Assembly: GCA_903944555.1 (NCBI GenBank)
Contig: CAJASG010000100.1
Coordinates: forward strand, 1 to 7,336
Length of the DNA stretch: 7,336 nt
Reading direction: 5' to 3'
Source: an uncultured beta proteobacterium
Lineage (GTDB): Bacteria > Pseudomonadota > Gammaproteobacteria > Burkholderiales > Burkholderiaceae_C
Positions 1 to 6,900 of the stretch are shown here, piece by piece. Below the pieces are notes generated by a model. It did not search any database and was not told the origin of the DNA. It was given only the letters and a program-made list of their open reading frames with translations. Each line of letters begins with the position of its first letter. Position 1 is the first letter of the stretch. The translations under genes were made by a program, and so were the position numbers.

Positions 1-576
1 CCGCTGCATGTCGCCTTCGGTGGGGATGCGGAAATCAAAACCCTCAAAAGCGCCGAATGGCAGGGTGGCCACGTCATGCCCTCCGGCGACGCGTTGTTGT
101 CCGGCTATTACCTGAACGAACTGATTCTGACCCTGTTGGCACGGGACGATCCGCATCCGGGCCTGTTTGATGTGTACGCCAACGTGGTGCGGGTCATTGC
201 CAGCGAGCATGGCGAAGTGTTGCAGACCGCGTTGCGCACCTTCGAGCTGCTGCTGCTGCGCGAAATTGGCCTGCTGCCGCAGCTTGATGTGCAGACCATG
301 ACGCTGCACCCGCTGCAAGCCGAGACGCGCTACACCTTGGTGGCGGAAGGCGGCTTGCGCCAGGCCCATGCGCAGGACCGTGCCCACTTGAGCGGGGCGC
401 AGTGGTTTGCTTTGCAAGACGCGGTGGCAGAAACTGCACCATTCACCACCACGCTGCGCGCCTGCGCCGGGGTCATGTCCGAGCTCAAACCGCAATTGCG
501 GGCGCTGCTGCACTACCATTGCGGGGTAAAAACCCTGCGTACGCGCCAGATGATGATCGACATCCAATCGCTGTAA
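1..576 (+). CDS. recO: DNA repair protein RecO, C-terminal part (5' end outside window)
   Basis: RecO works with RecR in the RecF recombinational repair pathway, loading RecA onto SSB-coated single-stranded DNA in the cytoplasm. The reading frame is open from base 1 and gives 191 residues before a TAA stop at 574-576; full RecO proteins are usually about 240-250 residues, so the N-terminal OB-fold is upstream of the window. Visible family features are the segment KSAEWQGG (residues 16-23 of the visible part), the helical [20 protein letters not shown] stretch, and [16 protein letters not shown] in the helical C-terminal domain. The ATG at 76 is internal and not the true start, because the family match continues upstream of it to the window edge. 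No defect is seen. It is the usual upstream neighbour of pdxJ and acpS in beta-proteobacteria. Confidence 0.95.
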   Translation, partial: PLHVAFGGDAEIKTLKSAEWQGGHVMPSGDALLSGYYLNELILTLLARDDPHPGLFDVYANVVRVIASEHGEVLQTALRTFELLLLREIGLLPQLDVQTMTLHPLQAETRYTLVAEGGLRQAHAQDRAHLSGAQWFALQDAVAETAPFTTTLRACAGVMSELKPQLRALLHYHCGVKTLRTRQMMIDIQSL

Positions 577-660
577 TATGGCCCCCACGCTCTTCACTTT
601 GTGTAATACGCTGCCCCCCAAAGGGGCGCATTTTGCCTACGGGCGGCCGGGCGGCAAAAC
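577..660. repeat. GC-rich palindromic intergenic element between recO and pdxJ
   Basis: The whole recO-pdxJ spacer is built of inverted repeats. TGCCCC and GGGG-C-GCA pair at 612-630 (one bulged C, loop CAAA), and TTTTGCC at 631-637 pairs with GGCAAAA at 653-659 around a loop rich in GGGCGG. The run CCCCCACGCTC followed by a C-tract/AAA/G-tract and then GGGCGGCCGGGCGGCAAAA resembles a dispersed intergenic repeat that I remember from many Comamonadaceae genomes; that link is from memory. No start codon with a plausible ORF lies inside it. The first hairpin is followed by only four T residues, so it is at best a weak terminator. Confidence 0.6.
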
Positions 661-1419
661 ATGACCAAAACATCACTCTCCGTCAACCTGAACAAGGTCG
701 CCCTGGTGCGCAACACCCGCCACTTGGGTATTCCCAGCGTCACCCGCGCAGCCACCTTGTGCCTGCAGGCCGGCGCCGCGGGCATCACCGTGCACCCGCG
801 CCCGGATGCGCGCCACATTCGCCCTGAGGATGTAGTGGACTTGGCCCAGTTGCTCAAAGCCTGGCCCGACCGCGAATACAACATCGAAGGCAACCCCTTT
901 CACAACCTGATGGACAGCGTGCGCGACCTGCTGGACCGCCAATTGCCGGTGCACCAGGTGACTTTTGTGCCGGATTCCGAGGGCCAGTTCACCAGCGACC
1001 ATGGCTGGAACTTTCCTGCCGACGCCAACCGCCTGCGCCCGCTCATCGCGCACGCCAAGGCCTGGGGCCTGCGTGTCAGCCTGTTCATGGTCGCCGACCC
1101 GACTGCCATGCAGGCCGCCAAGGACGTGGGTGCCGACCGTGTGGAGCTGTACACCGAACCTTACGCTGCCGCCTGGGGCACGCCCCAGCAGGCCGTGCAA
1201 CTGGAGCGTTTTGCCCAGGCCGCCCGTGCCGCACTCAAGGTCGGTTTGGGCATCAACGCCGGTCACGATTTGAACCGCGATAACCTGGCCGTCTTTGTGC
1301 AGCAGGTCCCCGGCGTGCAAGAGGTTTCCATTGGCCACGCGCTGATCTCTGATGCGCTGGAGTTGGGTTACGCCGCCACGGTGCAGGCCTATCTGCGCTG
1401 CCTGGAGCCGCGGGCGTGA
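661..1419 (+). CDS. pdxJ: Pyridoxine 5'-phosphate synthase PdxJ
   Basis: PdxJ condenses 1-deoxy-D-xylulose 5-phosphate with 3-amino-2-oxopropyl phosphate to give pyridoxine 5'-phosphate, the ring-closing step of DXP-dependent vitamin B6 synthesis; it is a cytoplasmic TIM-barrel enzyme. The 252-residue product has the expected length. Visible motifs are [14 protein letters not shown] (residues 6-20), [13 protein letters not shown] (41-53, with His45 and Arg47 at the active-site positions of the E. coli enzyme), NIEGNP with Glu76 as the likely catalytic glutamate, INAGHDLN with His202, and SIGHALI near the C-terminus. It is the NxNK variant rather than the E. coli NIDH type. The ATG at 661 is chosen because the family N-terminus starts here, although no clear Shine-Dalgarno precedes it. 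Its stop overlaps the acpS start. Confidence 0.97.
   Translation: MTKTSLSVNLNKVALVRNTRHLGIPSVTRAATLCLQAGAAGITVHPRPDARHIRPEDVVDLAQLLKAWPDREYNIEGNPFHNLMDSVRDLLDRQLPVHQVTFVPDSEGQFTSDHGWNFPADANRLRPLIAHAKAWGLRVSLFMVADPTAMQAAKDVGADRVELYTEPYAAAWGTPQQAVQLERFAQAARAALKVGLGINAGHDLNRDNLAVFVQQVPGVQEVSIGHALISDALELGYAATVQAYLRCLEPRA
1404..1407 (+). promoter_or_regulatory. Shine-Dalgarno for acpS inside the pdxJ 3' end
   Basis: GGAG lies 8 bases before the GTG at 1416 and within the last codons of pdxJ. It supports the GTG start of acpS and, with the GTGA stop/start overlap, suggests translational coupling of the two genes. Confidence 0.6.
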
Positions 1420-1829
1420 TTTACGGCATCGGCACCGACATCTGTGATGTGCGCCGCATGCGGGCTAGCTTGGAGCGCCACGGCGACCGCTTTGCCGCCA
1501 AGGTGCTGAGTGAAGCCGAGTTCGCCACCTGGAAGGCGCGCAGTGCGCGCTGGCCTGACCGGGGCGTGCGCTACCTAGCCACCCGGTTCAGCGCCAAGGA
1601 AGCATTCAGCAAGGCCATTGGCACCGGGATGCGCATGCCCATGACGTGGCGGCTGTGCGAGATTGCCAACCAAGCCCAAGACCACCCCAAAGCAGGCCAG
1701 CCCTATATCGTGCTGCATGGCGGCCTGAAAGACTGGTTCGAGGCACGCAGTTTGCAGGTGCACATCAGCGTGACCGACGAGGTGGACTACGCCGCCAGTT
1801 TTTGTGTGGTGGAGACCCAGTCGGCTTAG
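1416..1829 (+). CDS. acpS: Holo-[acyl-carrier-protein] synthase AcpS
   Basis: AcpS transfers the 4'-phosphopantetheine arm of coenzyme A to the serine of fatty-acid acyl carrier protein, using Mg2+; it acts in the cytoplasm, usually as a trimer. The 137-residue product is close to the family length of about 120-140. The N-terminal GIGTDICDV (Asp8 is the Mg2+ ligand) and [15 protein letters not shown] (residues 58-71, Glu62 the second metal ligand) are the two defining motifs; [17 protein letters not shown] forms the C-terminal strands. The GTG start at 1416 is required because the next in-frame ATG would remove Asp8. GTGA at 1416-1419 is shared with the pdxJ stop, so the two genes are almost certainly co-transcribed. 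A second, Sfp-type PPTase is encoded about 1.4 kb away on the other strand, implying a division of labour between fatty-acid and NRPS-type carriers. Confidence 0.97.
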   Translation: MIYGIGTDICDVRRMRASLERHGDRFAAKVLSEAEFATWKARSARWPDRGVRYLATRFSAKEAFSKAIGTGMRMPMTWRLCEIANQAQDHPKAGQPYIVLHGGLKDWFEARSLQVHISVTDEVDYAASFCVVETQSA

Positions 1830-1835
1830 ATTTTT

Positions 1836-1895
1836 AGATGATTTAGGCCTGTAGCTCCCGTAGAATATGCGCAAGCAGCTACGAAAACAATAGCA
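1836..1895. repeat. Repeat-like palindromic element between acpS and nagZ
   Basis: The spacer contains GATGATTTAGGCCTGTAGCT, then CCCGTAGAATATGCGCAAGC, then AGCTAC. GTAGCT at 1851-1856 and AGCTAC at 1877-1882 form a 6-bp inverted repeat around a 20-base loop that includes the palindrome TGCGCA. On the opposite strand it reads GTAGCTGCTTGCGCATATTC, then TACGGGAGCTACAGGCCTAA, which matches my memory of a very abundant dispersed intergenic repeat in Comamonadaceae (TAGCTGCTTGCGC...TACGGGCGCTAGAGGCC). The palindrome is seen directly; the family assignment is from memory. It is much more A/T-rich than the flanking genes. Confidence 0.6.
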
Positions 1896-1912
1896 AAAAC
1901 AAAGAAAATTCC

Positions 1913-3007
1913 ATGACCCAACATGCCCCCCTGATCATCGATATTGCCGGTCTGACCCTGTCCAAGGTCGACCGCGAGCGCCTCCAGCACCCGCTGGTGG
2001 GTGGTTTGATTTTGTTTGCCCGCAACTGGAAAGACCGCGCCCAGCTCACCGCGCTGTGCCGCGCCATCAAGAAGGTGCGCGCTGACTTGCTGATTTGTGT
2101 CGACCACGAAGGCGGGCGGGTGCAGCGTTTCAAGACCGACGGGTTTACCCACCTGCCACCCATGCGCGCCTTGGGCGACATGTGGATGGCCGCGCCAAAA
2201 GCCGGCAAGAAGGCTGGGCAGATGGACGCCACCAATGCGGCCACCGCCTGCGGTTTTGTGCTGGGTGCCGAGTTGCGTGCCTGCGGCGTGGACTTGAGCT
2301 TCACCCCGGTGCTGGACCTGGACTATGGCGAGAGCAGCGTCATTGGCGACCGTGCTTTCGGGCGCGACCCGCGCGTGGTCAGTCTGCTGGCCAAGAGCCT
2401 GATGCACGGTCTGCACATCAGTGGCATGGCCAACTGTGGCAAACATTTCCCCGGTCACGGCTTTGTTAAAGCCGACTCCCATACCGACATCCCGGTGGAC
2501 AAGCGCAGCCTGAAAGCCATTTTGGCCGACGACGCTGCCCCCTACCGTTGGCTCAATACCACCCTGAGCAGCGTGATGCCCGCGCATGTGATTTACCCCA
2601 AGGTGGATGCGCGTCCGGCCGGGTTTTCATCCAAGTGGTTGAACGACATCCTGCGTGGTCAGATGGGGTTTGGCGGTGCCATTTTCAGCGACGACTTGTC
2701 CATGGCCGGGGCCCGTTTGATTGATGGCCAGCATGTCAGCTATACCCAGGCTGCCGTGGCCGCTTTGAACGCCGGTTGCGACATGGTCCTGTTGTGCAAC
2801 CAGTCCACCCCCAACAGCTCCGAGGGCGGCCGGGCGGTAGACGCTCTCATCTCCGGTATGACCGAGGCCCAGCTCAAAGGCGATTGGCAGCCCCTGGAGG
2901 CCAGCGAGGAGCGCCGCTGCGCCCTGTTGCCACGCACGCCTGCACTGGAGTGGGACGACCTGATGGTGCAGCCCGATTACATCCACGCGCTGGACTGGAT
3001 GCCATAA
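1913..3007 (+). CDS. nagZ: Beta-N-acetylhexosaminidase NagZ
   Basis: NagZ is a cytoplasmic glycoside hydrolase family 3 enzyme that removes N-acetylglucosamine from anhydro-muropeptides during cell-wall recycling. In species with inducible AmpC its products signal through AmpR. The 364-residue product matches the family's single-domain form. Motifs in order are CVDHEGGRVQRF (residues 62-73), GKHFPGHG (176-183), the flexible catalytic loop ADSHTDIP (His190 is the likely acid/base), PAHVIYP, and IFSDDLSMAGA with Asp260 as the likely nucleophile. The ATG at 1913 gives a normal N-terminus (PLIIDIAGLTL); only an A-rich AAAGAAAA lies upstream, so the ribosome binding site is weak. It follows acpS after an 83-base spacer filled by a palindromic element, so it may be read through from the recO-pdxJ-acpS transcript. 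No lesion is seen. Confidence 0.96.
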   Translation: MTQHAPLIIDIAGLTLSKVDRERLQHPLVGGLILFARNWKDRAQLTALCRAIKKVRADLLICVDHEGGRVQRFKTDGFTHLPPMRALGDMWMAAPKAGKKAGQMDATNAATACGFVLGAELRACGVDLSFTPVLDLDYGESSVIGDRAFGRDPRVVSLLAKSLMHGLHISGMANCGKHFPGHGFVKADSHTDIPVDKRSLKAILADDAAPYRWLNTTLSSVMPAHVIYPKVDARPAGFSSKWLNDILRGQMGFGGAIFSDDLSMAGARLIDGQHVSYTQAAVAALNAGCDMVLLCNQSTPNSSEGGRAVDALISGMTEAQLKGDWQPLEASEERRCALLPRTPALEWDDLMVQPDYIHALDWMP

Positions 3008-3019
3008 CGGGTTTCCCTG

Positions 3020-3044
3020 TTTTTGCAATCCATTTTTTGCAATC
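3020..3044 (+). repeat. Direct repeat TTTTTGCAATC upstream of the lipoprotein gene
   Basis: TTTTTGCAATC occurs at 3020-3030 and exactly again at 3034-3044, just before the start codon at 3051. A near copy, CCATTTTTCGCAATC at 3075-3089, lies inside the signal-peptide codons and matches CCATTTTTTGCAATC at 3030-3044 in 14 of 15 bases. The tract is A/T-rich in a GC-rich neighbourhood. It could be a binding site, a slippage product, or chance. Confidence 0.5.
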
Positions 3045-3050
3045 AAAAGA

Positions 3051-3260
3051 ATGAAATCCACAAATATCTTGCACCCATTTTTCGCAATCGCGCTCATCAC
3101 AGTGCTTGGCGGATGTACAACCCAGGCTTGGTACGAGGGCGCAAAGGTGAGCGCCCAAAATGAATGCGCCAAGCAGCCACCGGGTGCTGCGCAAGAGTGT
3201 CGTGCTCGCTTAAACAAGCAGACCTACGACCAATACGAGAAAGATCGCTCAAGCAAATAG
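3051..3260 (+). CDS. Small predicted lipoprotein, function unknown
   Basis: This 69-residue product has a short basic N-terminus (MKS), a hydrophobic segment (residues 9-19, FFAIALITVL) and a lipobox LGGC with Cys22 as the predicted lipidated residue. That predicts a type II signal peptide and a mature lipoprotein of 48 residues. The residue after Cys is Thr, not Asp, so outer-membrane sorting is more likely. The mature part is polar and charged, with Cys39 and Cys50 eleven residues apart (possible disulfide) and a C-terminal RLNKQTYDQYEKDR stretch likely to be helical. I recognise the general style of small proteobacterial lipoproteins with a YEG...EC...PP...C...Y..Y pattern but no named family. 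No strong Shine-Dalgarno precedes the ATG. Its last 12 bases overlap the 3' end of the PPTase gene on the opposite strand. Coding status rests on the lipobox and the absence of a better frame. Confidence 0.75.
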   Translation: MKSTNILHPFFAIALITVLGGCTTQAWYEGAKVSAQNECAKQPPGAAQECRARLNKQTYDQYEKDRSSK

Positions 3261-3899
3261 CGTTTGCGCTGGTCCTACTGGCGGGTGGTGCTGCGCTATC
3301 GCCAGCGCACCGCAAAACCCGTGAGGCACTATTAGACGGATGACGGTACACAGGGCGATGTGCTGCTCTAGCGCCGGAGTCCATTCGGTGAGTGCCATCC
3401 CCAGGTATTTGAGGCAGGCTTCGAGCGCAGTCCACTCACGGGCAAAGGCGTAGGGCCGCTGGTCGGTCGTTACGTTGGCGATGCGTGCCTGTGCCTGTGG
3501 CCCGAGGTAGTCGCGCGCCACCGTCTCCCAGTCGGGCATCCAGTCTGCCCCGTCAGCTATACGCATCACATCCACGCCGACAGCCCCGTGCCGGTGCGCC
3601 GCCACCACGCTCAAGCCCGGCGCATGGCTCACCGACAGGCCGATGGGCGTGCCGGGCAGGTCCAGGACCAGTGCTTGACCCGGCTGTGAGATCAGTGGCA
3701 GCGTCGCCGCCGGTTGCTGCAGCAGCGCCGCCAGCAACTCGCGCAAGGCCGCGCGCAGGTGCTCCCGTGCTTCGTTGCGAATTTCGCTGTTGGGCGTGGT
3801 GACGCGGATGGCCGTGAGCCCCCGCACACCGCGCAACGCCTTTAGCGCGAGGGGCGCGGCATCGGGCCAGGGATGTACCAATACTCGGGGGTCCTGCAT
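3249..3899 (-). CDS. Sfp/AcpT-type 4'-phosphopantetheinyl transferase
   Basis: This enzyme would transfer phosphopantetheine from CoA to the carrier-domain serine of the adjacent NRPS-like protein. From the ATG at 3899 it is 216 residues, the usual size for Sfp-type enzymes. Visible signatures are GLSVSHAPG (residues 87-95), GAVGVDVMRI (106-114, Asp110 as metal ligand) and FAREWTALEACLKYLG (152-167) with Trp156, Glu160 and Lys164 of the WxxxEAxxK motif. The position two after Asp110 is Met instead of the acidic residue of Sfp (GIDIE), as I recall for the human enzyme's GIDxM. The ATG at 3899 is 11 bases past the stop of the synthetase gene, so the two are probably co-transcribed; neither this start nor a TTG at 3947 (which would overlap the synthetase by 37 bases) has a good Shine-Dalgarno. 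Its stop lies inside the convergent lipoprotein gene. Confidence 0.9.
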   Translation of the reverse strand: MQDPRVLVHPWPDAAPLALKALRGVRGLTAIRVTTPNSEIRNEAREHLRAALRELLAALLQQPAATLPLISQPGQALVLDLPGTPIGLSVSHAPGLSVVAAHRHGAVGVDVMRIADGADWMPDWETVARDYLGPQAQARIANVTTDQRPYAFAREWTALEACLKYLGMALTEWTPALEQHIALCTVIRLIVPHGFCGALAIAQHHPPVGPAQTLFA

Positions 3900-3910
3900 G
3901 GTGCTAGGAG

Positions 3911-6900
3911 TCAGTGGCGTTTGGGCGCCGCCGGGCAGCCGCGCCAACTGCTGGCCGGGGGAATAAATTCACCTTTCATCACCAGCGTCAAGGGGCCTAG
4001 TTGGGCGTTGTCGCCAACCACTGCTCCGTATAGCACCGCGCTGCGCGGCCCCAAGGTGACGCGTTGGCCAATGGTGACGTGGTCGATCTTCATCACGCGG
4101 TCTTCGAATAAATGGGTTTGTGGGCAGGTGAGGGCGTTTAGTTCGCTGAAGTCGCCAATCGTGACGCAATCAAACTCTGTGATGTCGGTGGTGTCGATGT
4201 AAACCCCTTTGCCGATGTGGCTGCCCAAAATATTCAGCGCCACCGGCAGCCAGGGTGTGCCGCGCAGGTAACGCATGAAGTTGGGCACGGCAATGCCCTC
4301 GTACAGGTTGGTCACGCCTTCGGATAACCACACAAATGGTGTCCACATTGGCGCGCTGCATTGGCGGTAGCGCCGGATCAGCAGCCATTTGAGGAGGACG
4401 ATGAAAATGAAGGTGCCAACGCCATACAACAAGCCTGCTGCGGTGAGGTAACCGGTGACGTCGACCCAGCGGCCCTCGCCCGCCATCGGCATCACATTCA
4501 GTACCACGGTGTAGCCGACCGAAATCACAATGGCATGCGGCGCGATGATGCGAAAGGCTTCAATCAGGCCACGCGCCAGCCGGCGAAATGGCGAGGGCCG
4601 GTAGGTCAGGTGCTCAGGGAAACCGGTGGTCTGCTCCCGTGCCGGCAGGTGGATGGGCGGCGAGCCCAGCCATGTGTCGCCATTGCGCATTTTGTCGTTG
4701 GCCGGCACGCTGGAATGCACACCGATCAGCACGTTTTCTGGCAGGGTGGTGCCGTCGGGTACGTAGGAGCCGTTGCCTACAAAACTGCGCCGTGAAATCA
4801 CCGTGGGGCGCATGGTCATCCAGCCGCCGTCGATTTGCTCATCGCCCAGCATCACCGCATCCGCAATGAAGGTTTCATCCCCCAGCGTGAGCATATCGGG
4901 CACCAGGCCCAGCGCGGTCGAAATCTCCGCATCGCGCCCGACCTTGGCACCCAGTAAGCGGTACCAGTACGGCGCATAGATGGTGGCGTACACGCCGTGC
5001 AGCACATGCAGGCTGGACTCCTGAATCTGGTTGACCAGCCACTTGGCGCAGTAAAGCCTGCTGTGAACCGGCCAACTGCCCGGTTTGAGGCGCGGCAGCA
5101 CGGTCCAGCGGATGCCCGCCGACAGCAGGGCGGTGCAGAGGATCAGCACTCCGGCAGCCGGAAAGGCGAGCACAAAATACTTGACCAGTTGAAACGAGAC
5201 ATCGGTGCTGGCCAGGAGGGGAAAATGGTCGGTATCGTCAATCCAGTCGATCAAAATAAAGCTGGGAAACACCGGCAGAAAAAACAGCGTGGTGATCAGT
5301 AGCGCACCCAGGCAAAAGTACACCGCTTCAGCGATTTCGCGCCGGCGCGACAGCGGCGGGCGTGGCGAGTTTGTGCTCGTATCGAAGGCCCCGGTATCGC
5401 GACCCGGTGAGCCGCTCCAGATACGCCCTGGCCCCACGGCTTCACCGTCGCTCAGCGCCGACTGGCCTTCGATATGGCCGTAGGCTCCAACCGAGGTGTT
5501 GCCCTCCAAAATGGCATAGGAGCCGATGCAGGCGTCCGGACCGATGTGGATCGTGCCAATGCGCAACTCACCGTGCTCCACCCGGGCATTCTCGAAATTG
5601 GCGGCGTTGCCGATGCTGGCGCCCTCGCCAATGGTCAATAGATCCGGCGCGCGCAAGGTCATCGATCCGATCGTGACGTCACGGCCAATCTGGGCCCCCA
5701 GTGCGCGCAGCCACCAGGCGTACAGCGAGGAGCCACTGAGCAAGTAGGTCGGTGCGGACTCCACCAGCCGGTCCGCCAGCCACCACCGGTAGTACATCAC
5801 CCCCCATAGCGGGTAACGCCCGGCCCGCAGGCGGCCGATGATTAGCCATTTGCCTGCAATCGAGATGCCAAATTCCAGCAAGGTGGCCAGCAAAAAAGCC
5901 CCCACCGACGCGGCAATGGCCAGCGTCAGCGAGTCGCCGGGCTCGCCAGTGAAGAAGTGGTAAGCGAAGAAAGGGGCCAGCCACTGCGCCATGCGGATCG
6001 CCACCAAGCCGGGCACGGCGGCGGCTTGGGCTGCGCCGCAGGTCCAGCGCTTGAGGGCTGACGGCGGTGTCCAGTCGGTGTCGACCTGCGGTCCCGCCGC
6101 CGGGGGCGTATTCAAGACCTGAGCGATCAAGCCCACGGTGCGGTGGTGGTAGATGTCCCGCACCGTGATATGGGCAAAGCGGGGTTCGCTGCGCAGGGCG
6201 GACGCCAGGCGCGCCGCAAACAGGGAGTGGCCGCCGAGGTCCGAGAAAAAATCGGCACTGCGCACAATCGCTTCCCCAGGAAAGAGCTTGGCCAGGGCCG
6301 CAAACAGAGCCTCTTCAGCCGGGTTTTTCGGCGTGTCGGACGTGGTGGCGCTGCCAATCACAATCGCCAGGGGGCGGGCTTTCAGGGTGTTGCGGTCAAT
6401 CTTGCCGGAGGTCAGGCGCGGCATCTCATTGAGCGGCTCAAAATGGCCGGGCACCATGTAGGTTGGCAGCAGCTCCGCCAGTGCCGCACGCAGGGCGGCC
6501 CCAGAGACGGCTGTGCTGCCATCTGCCACGAAGAAGGCGATCAACTGGTCGATGCCCTCTTCTTGGCGCAGGATGACGGCCACGGTGCCGATGCCAGGCT
6601 GGTGTGCCAAAGCGGCCTCGATCTCCCCCAGCTCCACCCGAAACCCGCGGATCTTCACCTGGTCGTCGGTGCGGCCCAGGCATTGCACGCATCCGTCGGC
6701 ATCGATGCGCGCCAGGTCCCCGGTGCGGTACAGGCGCTGGTCGTGCGCATGGTGGCTCCAGGGGTTGGGCAGAAATTTCTCCGCCGTCAGATCGGGGCGA
6801 CCGAGGTAGCCGACTGCCACGCCCGGACCGGTGATACACAGCTCACCGACCTCGCCGCGGGGCAGCAGCACCAGTCCGTTTTCCATCGCGGTGCTGATGA

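Noticed and set aside
612..634. Rho-independent terminator after recO
   Set aside because: A hairpin with a C/G stem is present but is followed by only four T residues and then GCC. The downstream genes have no visible promoter, so termination here is doubtful.
673..1338. Long open frame on the minus strand, 221 codons
   Set aside because: It is fully antisense to pdxJ, whose frame carries all family motifs. The low-complexity G/A/V/Q/H-rich translation is typical of a shadow frame in GC-rich DNA.
1838..1866. Possible sigma-70 promoter for nagZ with TAGAAT at 1861-1866
   Set aside because: The -35 position 17 bases upstream reads ATGATT, not close to TTGACA, and the sequence falls inside the repeat-like element.
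1826..2587. Long open frame on the minus strand, 253 codons
   Set aside because: It is antisense to nagZ and to the repeat-like spacer, and the translation has no recognisable domain.
2627..3217. Minus-strand frame across the nagZ 3' end and the lipoprotein gene
   Set aside because: It shows no motif or signal and conflicts with two better-supported plus-strand genes.
3900..3947. TTG start for the PPTase at 3947
   Set aside because: It would add 16 residues with no family similarity (ARLPGGAQTPLTPST) and overlap the synthetase gene by 37 bases. The ATG at 3899 gives the usual length, though neither start has a clear Shine-Dalgarno.
4361..4795. Plus-strand frame of 144 codons inside the synthetase region
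   Set aside because: It is antisense to the continuous synthetase frame, whose repeated domain spacing proves the minus-strand coding.
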